Source of the DNA: an uncultured Flavobacterium sp.
GTDB lineage: Bacteria > Bacteroidota > Bacteroidia > Flavobacteriales > Flavobacteriaceae
Assembly (NCBI RefSeq): GCF_937967675.1
Contig: NZ_CALBSN010000080.1
Span: forward strand, 1-35,667
Direction: 5' to 3'
Length of the DNA stretch: 35,667 nucleotides
Shown piece by piece: positions 7,403 through 14,767 of the stretch; positions within the stretch are counted from its first letter, which is position 1, and the number at the start of each line of letters is the position of its first letter. A program made the translations under genes and the position numbers. The notes beneath the pieces are model-generated. The model saw only the letters and a program-made list of their open reading frames with translations, did no database searches and was not told the DNA's origin.

Positions 7403-8251
7403 TTAATTTAGTGAAATATTATCAATTAATCTGATATTCTCAATAAAAATGGCGATAAATCCTCGATACTTTTTATTGGATTCTTTTTCAGAAACGGGTA
7501 AAAGAGTAGTTTCTTCTGCTATTTCAAAATATTCTAATTCAAATTCAGCATGTTTTTTCAATTCGTCTTCTACGTATTTTGTTGTTTCTTCAGCAGAATG
7601 AGTTTGGAAAAAATCTTTAGCACTGTTTAAAATTTGATAAATTACAGCAGCTTTTTCTCTTGCAGTATCTGATAGTCTTTCGTTGCGAGAACTCATAGCC
7701 AAACCATTTGCTTCACGATGAATTGGGCAACCAATAACTTCAACTGGAATGTTGTGTTTGGAAACTAATTTTTTCACAATTTGTAGTTGCTGAAAATCTT
7801 TCTCACCAAAATAAGCTTTGTTCGGTTGAACAATTTCAAACAATCTTTTTACGATTGTACCAACGCCATCAAAATGTCCTGGTCGGTGTTTGCCTTCCAT
7901 TTGATTTTCTAAACCATCGTAATTGAAACTTTCAGAAACGGTGTTCCCTTCATAAATATCGGCTACTTCTGGTGCATAAACGATGATGTTGTTGCTTAAA
8001 TCTTGCATGATTTGCACATCGCGTTCCAGAGTTCTTGGATATTTATCTAAATCTTCAGCGTTGTTAAATTGCGTTGGATTTACAAAAATACTCATCACTG
8101 TTACATCGTTTTCAGAAAGCGATTTTTTAAGTAACGATAGGTGTCCTTGATGTAATGCTCCCATTGTAGGAACAAATCCAATAGATTTATTTTGTTTGAG
8201 TAATGGGCTTAAAAAAGCACTTAAATCGGACTTTTTGTTAAAAATGAGCAT
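7403..8251 (-). CDS. panC: Pantothenate synthetase (pantoate-beta-alanine ligase)
   Basis: 282 residues. ATP-dependent ligation of pantoate with beta-alanine, the last step of pantothenate synthesis, in the cytoplasm. The nucleotidyl-transferase HIGH-type motif is in PTMGALHQGHLSLL (residues 29-42). Further family blocks are SIFVNPTQF, KRPGHFDGVGTIVKRLFEIV-like text, YFGEKDFQQL and the KMSKS-equivalent MSSRNERL. It is the first gene of the minus-strand panC-panD-flippase-hydrolase-radA run, and a TAAGTTTG box lies in front of it. Confidence 0.97.
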   Translation of the reverse strand: MLIFNKKSDLSAFLSPLLKQNKSIGFVPTMGALHQGHLSLLKKSLSENDVTVMSIFVNPTQFNNAEDLDKYPRTLERDVQIMQDLSNNIIVYAPEVADIYEGNTVSESFNYDGLENQMEGKHRPGHFDGVGTIVKRLFEIVQPNKAYFGEKDFQQLQIVKKLVSKHNIPVEVIGCPIHREANGLAMSSRNERLSDTAREKAAVIYQILNSAKDFFQTHSAEETTKYVEDELKKHAEFELEYFEIAEETTLLPVSEKESNKKYRGFIAIFIENIRLIDNISLN

Positions 8252-8274
8252 TTATATATTGATTAAATCAGGTG

Positions 8275-8282
8275 CAAACTTA
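8275..8282 (-). promoter_or_regulatory. Probable -7 box of the panC operon
   Basis: On the minus strand it reads TAAGTTTG, matching TAnnTTTG, 23 bases before the panC ATG. I found no good TTG -33 element at the usual distance, so it is weaker than the best matches in this window. Confidence 0.45.
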
Positions 8283-8313
8283 CTATTTTAGTGGATAAAT
8301 CCATAAAATTTTG

Positions 8314-8321
8314 TAATTTTG
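8314..8321 (+). promoter_or_regulatory. Probable -7 box for the GT5-like/DUF4270/glmS genes
   Basis: TAATTTTG matches TAnnTTTG and lies 37 bases before the ATG at 8359. Together with the box at 8275-8282 it makes the 107-base gap a divergent promoter region. No clear TTG -33 element was seen. Confidence 0.45.
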
Positions 8322-8358
8322 CAAGGTTTTTTAAAACAATAATTAACTAGAATACATT

Positions 8359-9165
8359 ATGGAAGACAAGAGGATATTGTATGTATCATCTGAAGTGGTG
8401 CCTTATTTAGCTGAAAACGAAGTGTCGTTACAATCGTATGAAATGCCGAAAATGATTAATGATTTAGGTGGTCAAATACGAATTTTTATGCCTAGATATG
8501 GTAATATTAATGAAAGAAGACACCAATTGCATGAAGTTATTCGTTTATCAGGAATGAATTTGGTGGTGAATGATATGGATATGCCTCTTATTATTAAAGT
8601 AGCTTCAATTCCAAAAGAAAGAATACAAGTTTATTTTATTGATAACGACGAATATTTCAAAAGAAAAGCAACCTTTACTGACGAAGAAGGAGTTTTATAT
8701 CCAGATAATGATGAAAGAGCTATTTTCTTTGCAAAAGGTGTTGTAGAAACAGTCAAGAAATTAAACTGGGTACCAGATGTGATTCATGTTCATGGTTGGA
8801 TGGCAGCCATGTTGCCTATCTATCTTAAACATTACTATAAAGATGAAGGAATTTTTGCCGAAACAAAAATTGTTACTTCGGTATATGAACAAGGGTTTGA
8901 GGGTGAGTTAGATAAAGAGTTTATTAATAAAATTTTGTTTGATAATATTAGTAGAGAGGCTGTTTCTGATTTAGAAAATCCTACTTATGAAAATTTAATG
9001 AAAGTTGCAATTTCACATTCAGATGCTGTTGTTGCAGGCTCTGAGGAATTGGCTTCAACTTTAACAAAATTTATAGAAAGTTCCAACAAACCTTTTTTAC
9101 CTTTCGCCTCAAAAGAAATAATGAAGGAAGTTTATACTTCATTTATAAAGAATCAGTTATTATAA
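8359..9165 (+). CDS. Stand-alone glycogen/starch-synthase N-domain-like protein
   Basis: 268 residues. The start resembles the N-terminal Rossmann domain of GT5 glycogen synthases: ILYVSSEVVPYL, then IRIFMPRYGNINERRHQLHEVI and VIHVHGWMAAMLPIYLKHYY, which parallels the family's HAHDW block. Two things speak against a working synthase. The protein ends where the second (nucleotide-sugar-binding) GT-B domain should start; full enzymes have about 470-500 residues. The glycine-rich K-x-G-G loop after the first strand is replaced by AENEVSLQSYE. It is usually labelled glycogen/starch synthase by homology, and that label should not be taken as function. It stands 14 bases before the DUF4270 lipoprotein gene and upstream of glmS, so a cell-envelope or amino-sugar link is possible but inferred. 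Confidence 0.8.
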   Translation: MEDKRILYVSSEVVPYLAENEVSLQSYEMPKMINDLGGQIRIFMPRYGNINERRHQLHEVIRLSGMNLVVNDMDMPLIIKVASIPKERIQVYFIDNDEYFKRKATFTDEEGVLYPDNDERAIFFAKGVVETVKKLNWVPDVIHVHGWMAAMLPIYLKHYYKDEGIFAETKIVTSVYEQGFEGELDKEFINKILFDNISREAVSDLENPTYENLMKVAISHSDAVVAGSEELASTLTKFIESSNKPFLPFASKEIMKEVYTSFIKNQLL

Positions 9166-9179
9166 AGAGCTTATCCGCT

Positions 9180-10865
9180 ATGAAAAAAAATTTTATTAAA
9201 GTATCTTTAGCAATTACAATTGCATTTGTGTTAACCTCATGTGACAAAGATTTTAATTCTTTAGGTTCTGATCTTTTAGATGATTCTCATTTTGATTTAG
9301 AAAGATATGAAGTTCAAAATTTAATTGCATATTCAAAGTCTACAGGCCCAGTTCAAACAAACAATTTGCCAGTAAATTCTTTAGGGGTATACAGTAATCC
9401 ATTCTTTGGTACTACTAAAGCCAGTTTTGTAACACAGTTAGAATTGGCAGATACTGATCCGGTAATTGGTCAGAATGTTGAAATCAAAAGCACGGATTCT
9501 GTCTATTTATACGTGCCTTATTTTAGTACAAAGGAAGTTGTTAATGGCAATAATGTATATGAATTAGATTCAATTTATGGTAACATAAATAGCAGTATTA
9601 ACCTTAAGATTTATGAGAATGGTTATTTTTTACGTAACATTAATCCAAGCCCAAATCCTAACGACCAAGATTCATACTTGCAGAAATATTATAATGACGA
9701 TAAACAATTAATTGAAAATAACATTGCAAGTGGTCAACTTAATAATGCTACAAGTTTGTCAGAGAATGAACAATTTAAATTTGATAATACTGAATTAGTT
9801 ATATACAAAACAGATGGGAATGGTAATTATGTCAATTCCAATGGTGAAGTAATTTCTAATCCTAACGATAGAATTGTTAAAAAGAGATTAGCACCAGGAA
9901 TGTGGTTAAATCTTGATAAGAATTTTTTCAAAACAAAGGTATTGGATGCACCATCTATTAATTTGTTGAATAATACTACTTTTAAAGAATATTTCAAAGG
10001 ATTGTATTTTAAAACTGAAGCTAATCCAGGTCAAGATGGAGTAATGGCAATGTTGGATTTTTCTGCAGCAACAATTACAATTCAATTTCATTCTGATGTT
10101 ACTTCTGAACTTTCAAATGGTACAAATGTGACTGTAAATTCAAAAAAAGAAGTGGTGTTAAAATTGAAAGGTAATACAATTAACTTTTTTGAAAACCAAA
10201 ATAGTGTAGATTACAGCAATGGTTTAAGCGCTTCAAATAGTACATTGGGCGATGATAGGTTATATTTAAAAGGAGGTCAAGGTTCTGTTGCTTATATTGA
10301 TTTATTTGGTGAGGTTAATCCTGAAACAAATGTTCCATATGAGTTAGAAGATTTACAATCAAGAGGTTGGTTAGTAAATGAAGCAAATTTAACGTTTTAC
10401 ATTGATAAAGATAAGATGACAGGGGCAGGCATGGCAGAGCCTCAACGAATATATCTCTTTGATGCTACTAACAATAAAGTTTTAGCAGACTACAATTTAG
10501 ATGGTTCTGTTGTTACAGATCTAAAGAGAAATAAATTTACATTTAGTGGTATTATAAAATTAGATGAAAATGATAAAGGGGTGTATTATAAGATAAGAAT
10601 TACAGAACATATTAATAGGTTATTGAATAGTGACAATGAAGATTTAAGAAAAAATATTAGATTAGGTCTTTCAGTTACCGAAGACATCAATGTTTCAAGT
10701 AACGCATTCTTAAAAACGCCATTTAATATAGGCTCAGAATCAGTTAAATTTTTACCTTTTTCTTCTGTAATGAACCCTCTTGGGACAGTTTTATACGGAA
10801 TGGGTAGTTCAGTACCTCAAGATAAAAAATTAAAACTTGAGATTTTTTTCACTAAACCTAATTAG
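9180..10865 (+). CDS. DUF4270-family lipoprotein
   Basis: 561 residues. A lipoprotein signal peptide ends in the lipobox LTSC with C21 as the lipidated cysteine. The following DKDF resembles the Lys/acidic export tag that sends lipoproteins to the cell surface in flavobacteria. The mature part matches the DUF4270 family of Bacteroidetes: DFNSLGSDLL near the start, then NSLGVYSNPFFGTTKASFVTQLEL, long beta-rich stretches, and near the end the conserved FLPFSSVMNPLGTVLYG. The molecular role of this family is not established. The gene is followed after 6 bases by glmS, so the two are very probably co-transcribed. Confidence 0.88.
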   Translation: MKKNFIKVSLAITIAFVLTSCDKDFNSLGSDLLDDSHFDLERYEVQNLIAYSKSTGPVQTNNLPVNSLGVYSNPFFGTTKASFVTQLELADTDPVIGQNVEIKSTDSVYLYVPYFSTKEVVNGNNVYELDSIYGNINSSINLKIYENGYFLRNINPSPNPNDQDSYLQKYYNDDKQLIENNIASGQLNNATSLSENEQFKFDNTELVIYKTDGNGNYVNSNGEVISNPNDRIVKKRLAPGMWLNLDKNFFKTKVLDAPSINLLNNTTFKEYFKGLYFKTEANPGQDGVMAMLDFSAATITIQFHSDVTSELSNGTNVTVNSKKEVVLKLKGNTINFFENQNSVDYSNGLSASNSTLGDDRLYLKGGQGSVAYIDLFGEVNPETNVPYELEDLQSRGWLVNEANLTFYIDKDKMTGAGMAEPQRIYLFDATNNKVLADYNLDGSVVTDLKRNKFTFSGIIKLDENDKGVYYKIRITEHINRLLNSDNEDLRKNIRLGLSVTEDINVSSNAFLKTPFNIGSESVKFLPFSSVMNPLGTVLYGMGSSVPQDKKLKLEIFFTKPN

Positions 10866-10871
10866 TAGTAT

Positions 10872-12719
10872 ATGTGTGGAATTGTAGGTTATATTGGTCA
10901 TAGAGATGCATATCCAGTAATTATTAAAGGATTACATAGATTAGAATATAGAGGCTATGATAGTGCAGGTATTGTTTTATACGATGGTAAGGATTTAAAA
11001 TTATCTAAAACCAAAGGGAAGGTTTCTGATTTGGAAATGAAGGCCCAAAACGATAAAACAATTTTCGGGAAAATAGGCATGGGGCATACGCGTTGGGCAA
11101 CTCACGGAGTTCCTAATGATGTAAATTCGCATCCTCATTTTTCAAATTCAGGAAAGTTAGTTATTATTCATAATGGTATTATAGAGAATTATGAACCATT
11201 AAAGCAAGAGTTAATTAAAAGGGGTTACACTTTTAAATCTGATACCGACACAGAAGTATTAGTAAACTTAATAGAAGAAGTTAAGAAAAAAGAAAACTGT
11301 AAACTAGGAAAAGCAGTTCAAGTTGCATTAAACCAAGTTATTGGTGCTTATGCGATTGCAGTAATTGATGTTGAAAAGCCAGACGAAATTATTGTAGCTC
11401 GTTTAGGAAGTCCATTAGCAATTGGAATTGGTGAAGATGAGTTTTTTATCGCATCAGATGCTACTCCTTTTATAGAATATACTTCAAACGCTATTTATTT
11501 AGAAGATGAAGAAATGGCAATTGTGCGTTTACACAAACCATTAAAAGTTAGAAAAATTAAAGACGATTCATTGGTTGATCCTTATATTCAAGAACTTCAA
11601 TTAAACTTGGAGCAAATTGAAAAAGGCGGTTACGATCATTTCATGATGAAAGAAATCTACGAACAACCAAGTGTAATCAAAGACACTTACCGAGGAAGAC
11701 TTTTGGCAAACAAAGGAATTATCCAAATGTCAGGTGTTGAAGATAATTTAGAAAAATTCTTAAATGCAAAACGAATCCTAATTGTTGCTTGTGGAACTTC
11801 ATGGCACGCAGGATTAGTAGCAGAATATATTATTGAAGAATTTTCAAGAATTCCAGTTGAAGTAGAATATGCATCAGAGTTCCGATATAGAAATCCAATC
11901 ATTAATAAAGATGATGTTGTTATTGCAATTTCACAATCAGGTGAAACGGCAGATACTTTGGCAGCAATTAAATTAGCTAAAGAAAACGGAGCTTTTGTAT
12001 TCGGAGTTTGTAATGTAGTAGGTTCGTCGATTTCTCGTGAAACACATGCAGGTGCTTATACACATGCGGGTCCTGAAATTGGAGTAGCTTCTACAAAAGC
12101 ATTTACTACGCAAATTACAATCCTTACTTTGTTAGCACTACGTTTAGCAAAAGCAAAAGGGACAATGAGCAATTCGGATTACCAACGTTATTTATTGGAA
12201 TTAGAATTAATGCCAGAAAAAGTGCAAGAAGCTTTATTGACAAATGATGTTGCTAAACAAATTGCCGAAATTTACAAAGATGCAACCAATTGTTTGTATT
12301 TAGGAAGAGGTTATAACTTCCCAGTAGCTTTAGAAGGTGCATTAAAATTAAAAGAAATTTCATATATCCATGCAGAAGGGTATCCGGCAGCAGAAATGAA
12401 GCACGGACCAATTGCATTGATTGATGAATCTATGCCGGTAATTGTAATTGCTCCTAACAAAGGACATTACGATAAAGTGGTAAGTAATATTCAAGAAATA
12501 AAATCAAGAAGCGGAAAAATTATTGCCGTAGTAACTAAAGGAGATACGCAAGTAAAAGCTTTAGCTGACCACGTAATCGAAATTCCTGAAACGAACGAAC
12601 CGTTTACGCCATTATTAACTACAATTCCGTTACAATTATTATCGTATCATATTGCAGTTCTTAGAGGTTGTAATGTTGATCAACCTAGGAATTTAGCAAA
12701 ATCCGTTACTGTAGAATAA
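10872..12719 (+). CDS. glmS: Glutamine-fructose-6-phosphate aminotransferase (isomerizing)
   Basis: 615-residue cytoplasmic enzyme that makes glucosamine-6-phosphate from fructose-6-phosphate and glutamine, the entry step to UDP-GlcNAc for peptidoglycan and lipopolysaccharide. The class II glutamine amidotransferase domain starts at the catalytic Cys2 (MCGIVGYIG) and includes HTRWATHG and HNGIIENY. Two SIS sugar-isomerase domains follow, with CGTSWHAG and AISQSGETADT in the first and GRGYNFPVALEGALKLKE in the second. The C-terminus is the typical NLAKSVTVE. No glmS ribozyme is visible: only 6 bases separate it from the DUF4270 gene, so it depends on upstream promoters. A terminator follows. 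Confidence 0.98.
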   Translation: MCGIVGYIGHRDAYPVIIKGLHRLEYRGYDSAGIVLYDGKDLKLSKTKGKVSDLEMKAQNDKTIFGKIGMGHTRWATHGVPNDVNSHPHFSNSGKLVIIHNGIIENYEPLKQELIKRGYTFKSDTDTEVLVNLIEEVKKKENCKLGKAVQVALNQVIGAYAIAVIDVEKPDEIIVARLGSPLAIGIGEDEFFIASDATPFIEYTSNAIYLEDEEMAIVRLHKPLKVRKIKDDSLVDPYIQELQLNLEQIEKGGYDHFMMKEIYEQPSVIKDTYRGRLLANKGIIQMSGVEDNLEKFLNAKRILIVACGTSWHAGLVAEYIIEEFSRIPVEVEYASEFRYRNPIINKDDVVIAISQSGETADTLAAIKLAKENGAFVFGVCNVVGSSISRETHAGAYTHAGPEIGVASTKAFTTQITILTLLALRLAKAKGTMSNSDYQRYLLELELMPEKVQEALLTNDVAKQIAEIYKDATNCLYLGRGYNFPVALEGALKLKEISYIHAEGYPAAEMKHGPIALIDESMPVIVIAPNKGHYDKVVSNIQEIKSRSGKIIAVVTKGDTQVKALADHVIEIPETNEPFTPLLTTIPLQLLSYHIAVLRGCNVDQPRNLAKSVTVE

Positions 12720-12725
12720 TATTTT

Positions 12726-12755
12726 AAAAGCGAAATTGGAAGATTTCGCTTTTTT
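12726..12755 (+). terminator. Rho-independent terminator after glmS
   Basis: Perfect stem AAAGCGAAAT / ATTTCGCTTT with a six-base loop (TGGAAG), running into T residues. It separates the glmS transcript from atpD. Confidence 0.85.
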
Positions 12756-12779
12756 ATTGCAAAAAATTCAAAAAATAAA

Positions 12780-12811
12780 TTGCAAAATTGTTTTAGAAAA
12801 AACTATCTTTG
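12780..12811 (+). promoter_or_regulatory. Promoter of atpD-atpC (Bacteroidetes type)
   Basis: TTG at 12780-12782, a 21-base spacer and TATCTTTG at 12804-12811 fit the -33/-7 pattern well. Transcription should start near 12818, leaving a leader of about 53 bases before the atpD ATG. Confidence 0.75.
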
Positions 12812-12871
12812 CACTCGGAAAAATACATCATTTTTCTAACATTAATTAGCTATTAAATAAATACATAAGCA

Positions 12872-14383
12872 ATGTCTAGAATCACAGGAAAAGTTGCACA
12901 AATTATCGGGCCAGTTGTTGACGTCGTTTTCAACGATTCAAATAACGAATTACCTAAAATTTACGATTCATTAGAAATCACTAAAAAAGATGGTACTTTA
13001 TTAGTACTTGAAGTTCAATCTCACATTGGTGAAAACACTGTTCGTACCATTTCTATGGACTCTACAGATGGTTTGTCAAGAGGAGCAGAAGTAGTTGCTA
13101 CTGGTGCTGCAATTCAAATGCCAATTGGAGCAGACGTTTTTGGTCGTTTATTTAATGTAATTGGTGATGCAATCGACGGTTTAGGAGATTTACCTAAATC
13201 AGGTGCAAATGGTTTACCAATCCACAGACCAGCTCCAAAATTTGAAGACTTATCAACTTCTTCTGAAGTTTTATTTACAGGTATTAAAGTAATCGACCTT
13301 ATTGAGCCTTATGCAAAAGGAGGTAAAATTGGATTATTTGGTGGTGCTGGAGTAGGTAAAACAGTATTGATTCAGGAGTTGATTAACAATATTGCAAAAG
13401 GTCACGGTGGACTTTCAGTATTCGCAGGAGTAGGGGAAAGAACACGTGAAGGAAATGACTTACTTCGTGAGATGTTAGAGTCAGGAATTATTAAATACGG
13501 TGAAGAATTCATGCACTCTATGGAAAATGGAGGATGGGATTTATCTAAAGTAGATATGCCAGGAATGAGAGAGTCTAAAGCTACTTTCGTTTTCGGACAA
13601 ATGAATGAGCCACCTGGAGCTCGTGCTCGTGTAGCCCTTTCAGGATTGTCTATCGCTGAGTATTTCCGTGATGGAGCTGGATCTGACCAAGGTAAAGACG
13701 TATTATTCTTCGTTGATAATATCTTCCGTTTTACACAAGCAGGTTCTGAAGTATCGGCTTTATTAGGTCGTATGCCATCTGCGGTAGGTTACCAACCTAC
13801 ATTAGCAACTGAGATGGGTGCTATGCAAGAGCGTATTACTTCAACTAAAAAAGGATCTATTACATCTGTACAAGCGGTTTACGTACCTGCGGATGACTTA
13901 ACTGACCCTGCACCAGCAACAACGTTTGCTCACTTAGATGCAACAACTGTATTATCTCGTAAAATTGCTGAGTTAGGTATTTATCCAGCGGTAGATCCAT
14001 TAGATTCTACTTCTCGTATCTTAACTCCAGAAATCTTAGGAAAAGAACACTATGAGTGTGCTCAAAGAGTAAAAGAGATTCTTCAAAAATACAAACAATT
14101 ACAAGATATTATCGCCATCTTAGGTATGGAAGAGTTATCTGAAGAAGATAAATTAGCAGTATCTCGTGCACGTCGTGTACAACGTTTCTTATCTCAACCT
14201 TTCCACGTAGCGGAGCAATTTACAGGTATTCCTGGAGTATTGGTTGATATTAAAGAAACTATCAAAGGATTTAACATGATTATGGATGGTGAATTAGACC
14301 ACTTACCAGAAGCAGCGTTTAACCTTAAAGGTACTATCGAAGAAGCTATCGAAGCTGGACAAAAAATGTTAGCAGAAGCATAA
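12872..14383 (+). CDS. atpD: F1 ATP synthase subunit beta
   Basis: 503-residue catalytic subunit of F1F0 ATP synthase on the cytoplasmic face of the inner membrane. The N-terminal beta-barrel is followed by Walker A GGAGVGKT (residues 157-164), the GERTREGNDL block, the Walker B region VLFFVDNIFRFTQAGSEVSALLGRMPSAVGYQPTL-type text and the C-terminal helical bundle with the conserved EELSEEDK loop (DELSEED in most species). It is slightly longer than the usual 460-480 residues. The preceding gene is glmS and not atpG, so the other F1F0 genes (atpBEFHAG) must lie elsewhere. Its codon choice is visibly more biased than that of its neighbours, as expected for high expression. Confidence 0.98.
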   Translation: MSRITGKVAQIIGPVVDVVFNDSNNELPKIYDSLEITKKDGTLLVLEVQSHIGENTVRTISMDSTDGLSRGAEVVATGAAIQMPIGADVFGRLFNVIGDAIDGLGDLPKSGANGLPIHRPAPKFEDLSTSSEVLFTGIKVIDLIEPYAKGGKIGLFGGAGVGKTVLIQELINNIAKGHGGLSVFAGVGERTREGNDLLREMLESGIIKYGEEFMHSMENGGWDLSKVDMPGMRESKATFVFGQMNEPPGARARVALSGLSIAEYFRDGAGSDQGKDVLFFVDNIFRFTQAGSEVSALLGRMPSAVGYQPTLATEMGAMQERITSTKKGSITSVQAVYVPADDLTDPAPATTFAHLDATTVLSRKIAELGIYPAVDPLDSTSRILTPEILGKEHYECAQRVKEILQKYKQLQDIIAILGMEELSEEDKLAVSRARRVQRFLSQPFHVAEQFTGIPGVLVDIKETIKGFNMIMDGELDHLPEAAFNLKGTIEEAIEAGQKMLAEA

Positions 14384-14392
14384 TTTTTAATT

Positions 14393-14420
14393 GCTTAAAG
14401 CCCAAAGCTTAAAGCCTAAA
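14393..14420 (+). repeat. 14-base direct repeat between atpD and atpC
   Basis: GCTTAAAGCC(C/T)AAA occurs twice head to tail at 14393-14406 and 14407-14420, differing at one base, followed by a third partial copy GCATAAA. It fills most of the 47-base gap. I see no hairpin strong enough to terminate transcription. Confidence 0.8.
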
Positions 14421-14430
14421 GCATAAAAAA

Positions 14431-14712
14431 ATGATTTTAGAAATAGTATCACCAGAAGCTACATTGTTTAAAGGAGAAGTTACTTCAGTAGCAGTTCCTG
14501 GAATTAACGGTGAGTTTCAAATGCTAAATAATCACGCGCCTATTGTTTCATTGTTAGCAAAAGGAAACGTGAAAATCAATGCTCAAAACATTAAAATTGA
14601 AAAAGAATTCGTTTCTAAATTCAACAAAGTAAATGAGCAAACGTATTGGTTACCTATTAATTCAGGTACCATCGAAATGAATGAAAACAAGATTATCGTT
14701 TTAGCTGACTAA
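14431..14712 (+). CDS. atpC: F1 ATP synthase subunit epsilon (short form)
   Basis: 93-residue central-stalk subunit. The whole chain corresponds to the N-terminal beta-sandwich of epsilon: LEIVSPEATLFKGEVTSVAVPG, then GEFQMLNNHAPIVSLL. The C-terminal two-helix domain that gives epsilon about 130-140 residues in many bacteria, and its inhibitory hairpin, is absent. The stop is followed by a terminator, so this looks like a genuine short form and not a broken gene. It is co-transcribed with atpD, 47 bases downstream. Confidence 0.95.
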   Translation: MILEIVSPEATLFKGEVTSVAVPGINGEFQMLNNHAPIVSLLAKGNVKINAQNIKIEKEFVSKFNKVNEQTYWLPINSGTIEMNENKIIVLAD

Positions 14713-14729
14713 GACAATAGATTTATAGT

Positions 14730-14761
14730 AAAAAGTCCTGCAATTTGCGGGACTTTTTTTT
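14730..14761 (+). terminator. Terminator after atpC
   Basis: Stem AAAAAGTCCTGC / GCGGGACTTTTT (one T-G opposition) with loop AATTT, then further T residues. It ends the atpD-atpC transcript. The minus-strand regulator gene ends just beyond it at 14768. Confidence 0.88.
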
Positions 14762-14767
14762 GTTTTA

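Noticed and set aside
10866..10871. glmS ribozyme upstream of glmS
   Set aside because: Only 6 bases separate glmS from the previous gene, leaving no room for the ribozyme, which is also mainly known from Firmicutes.
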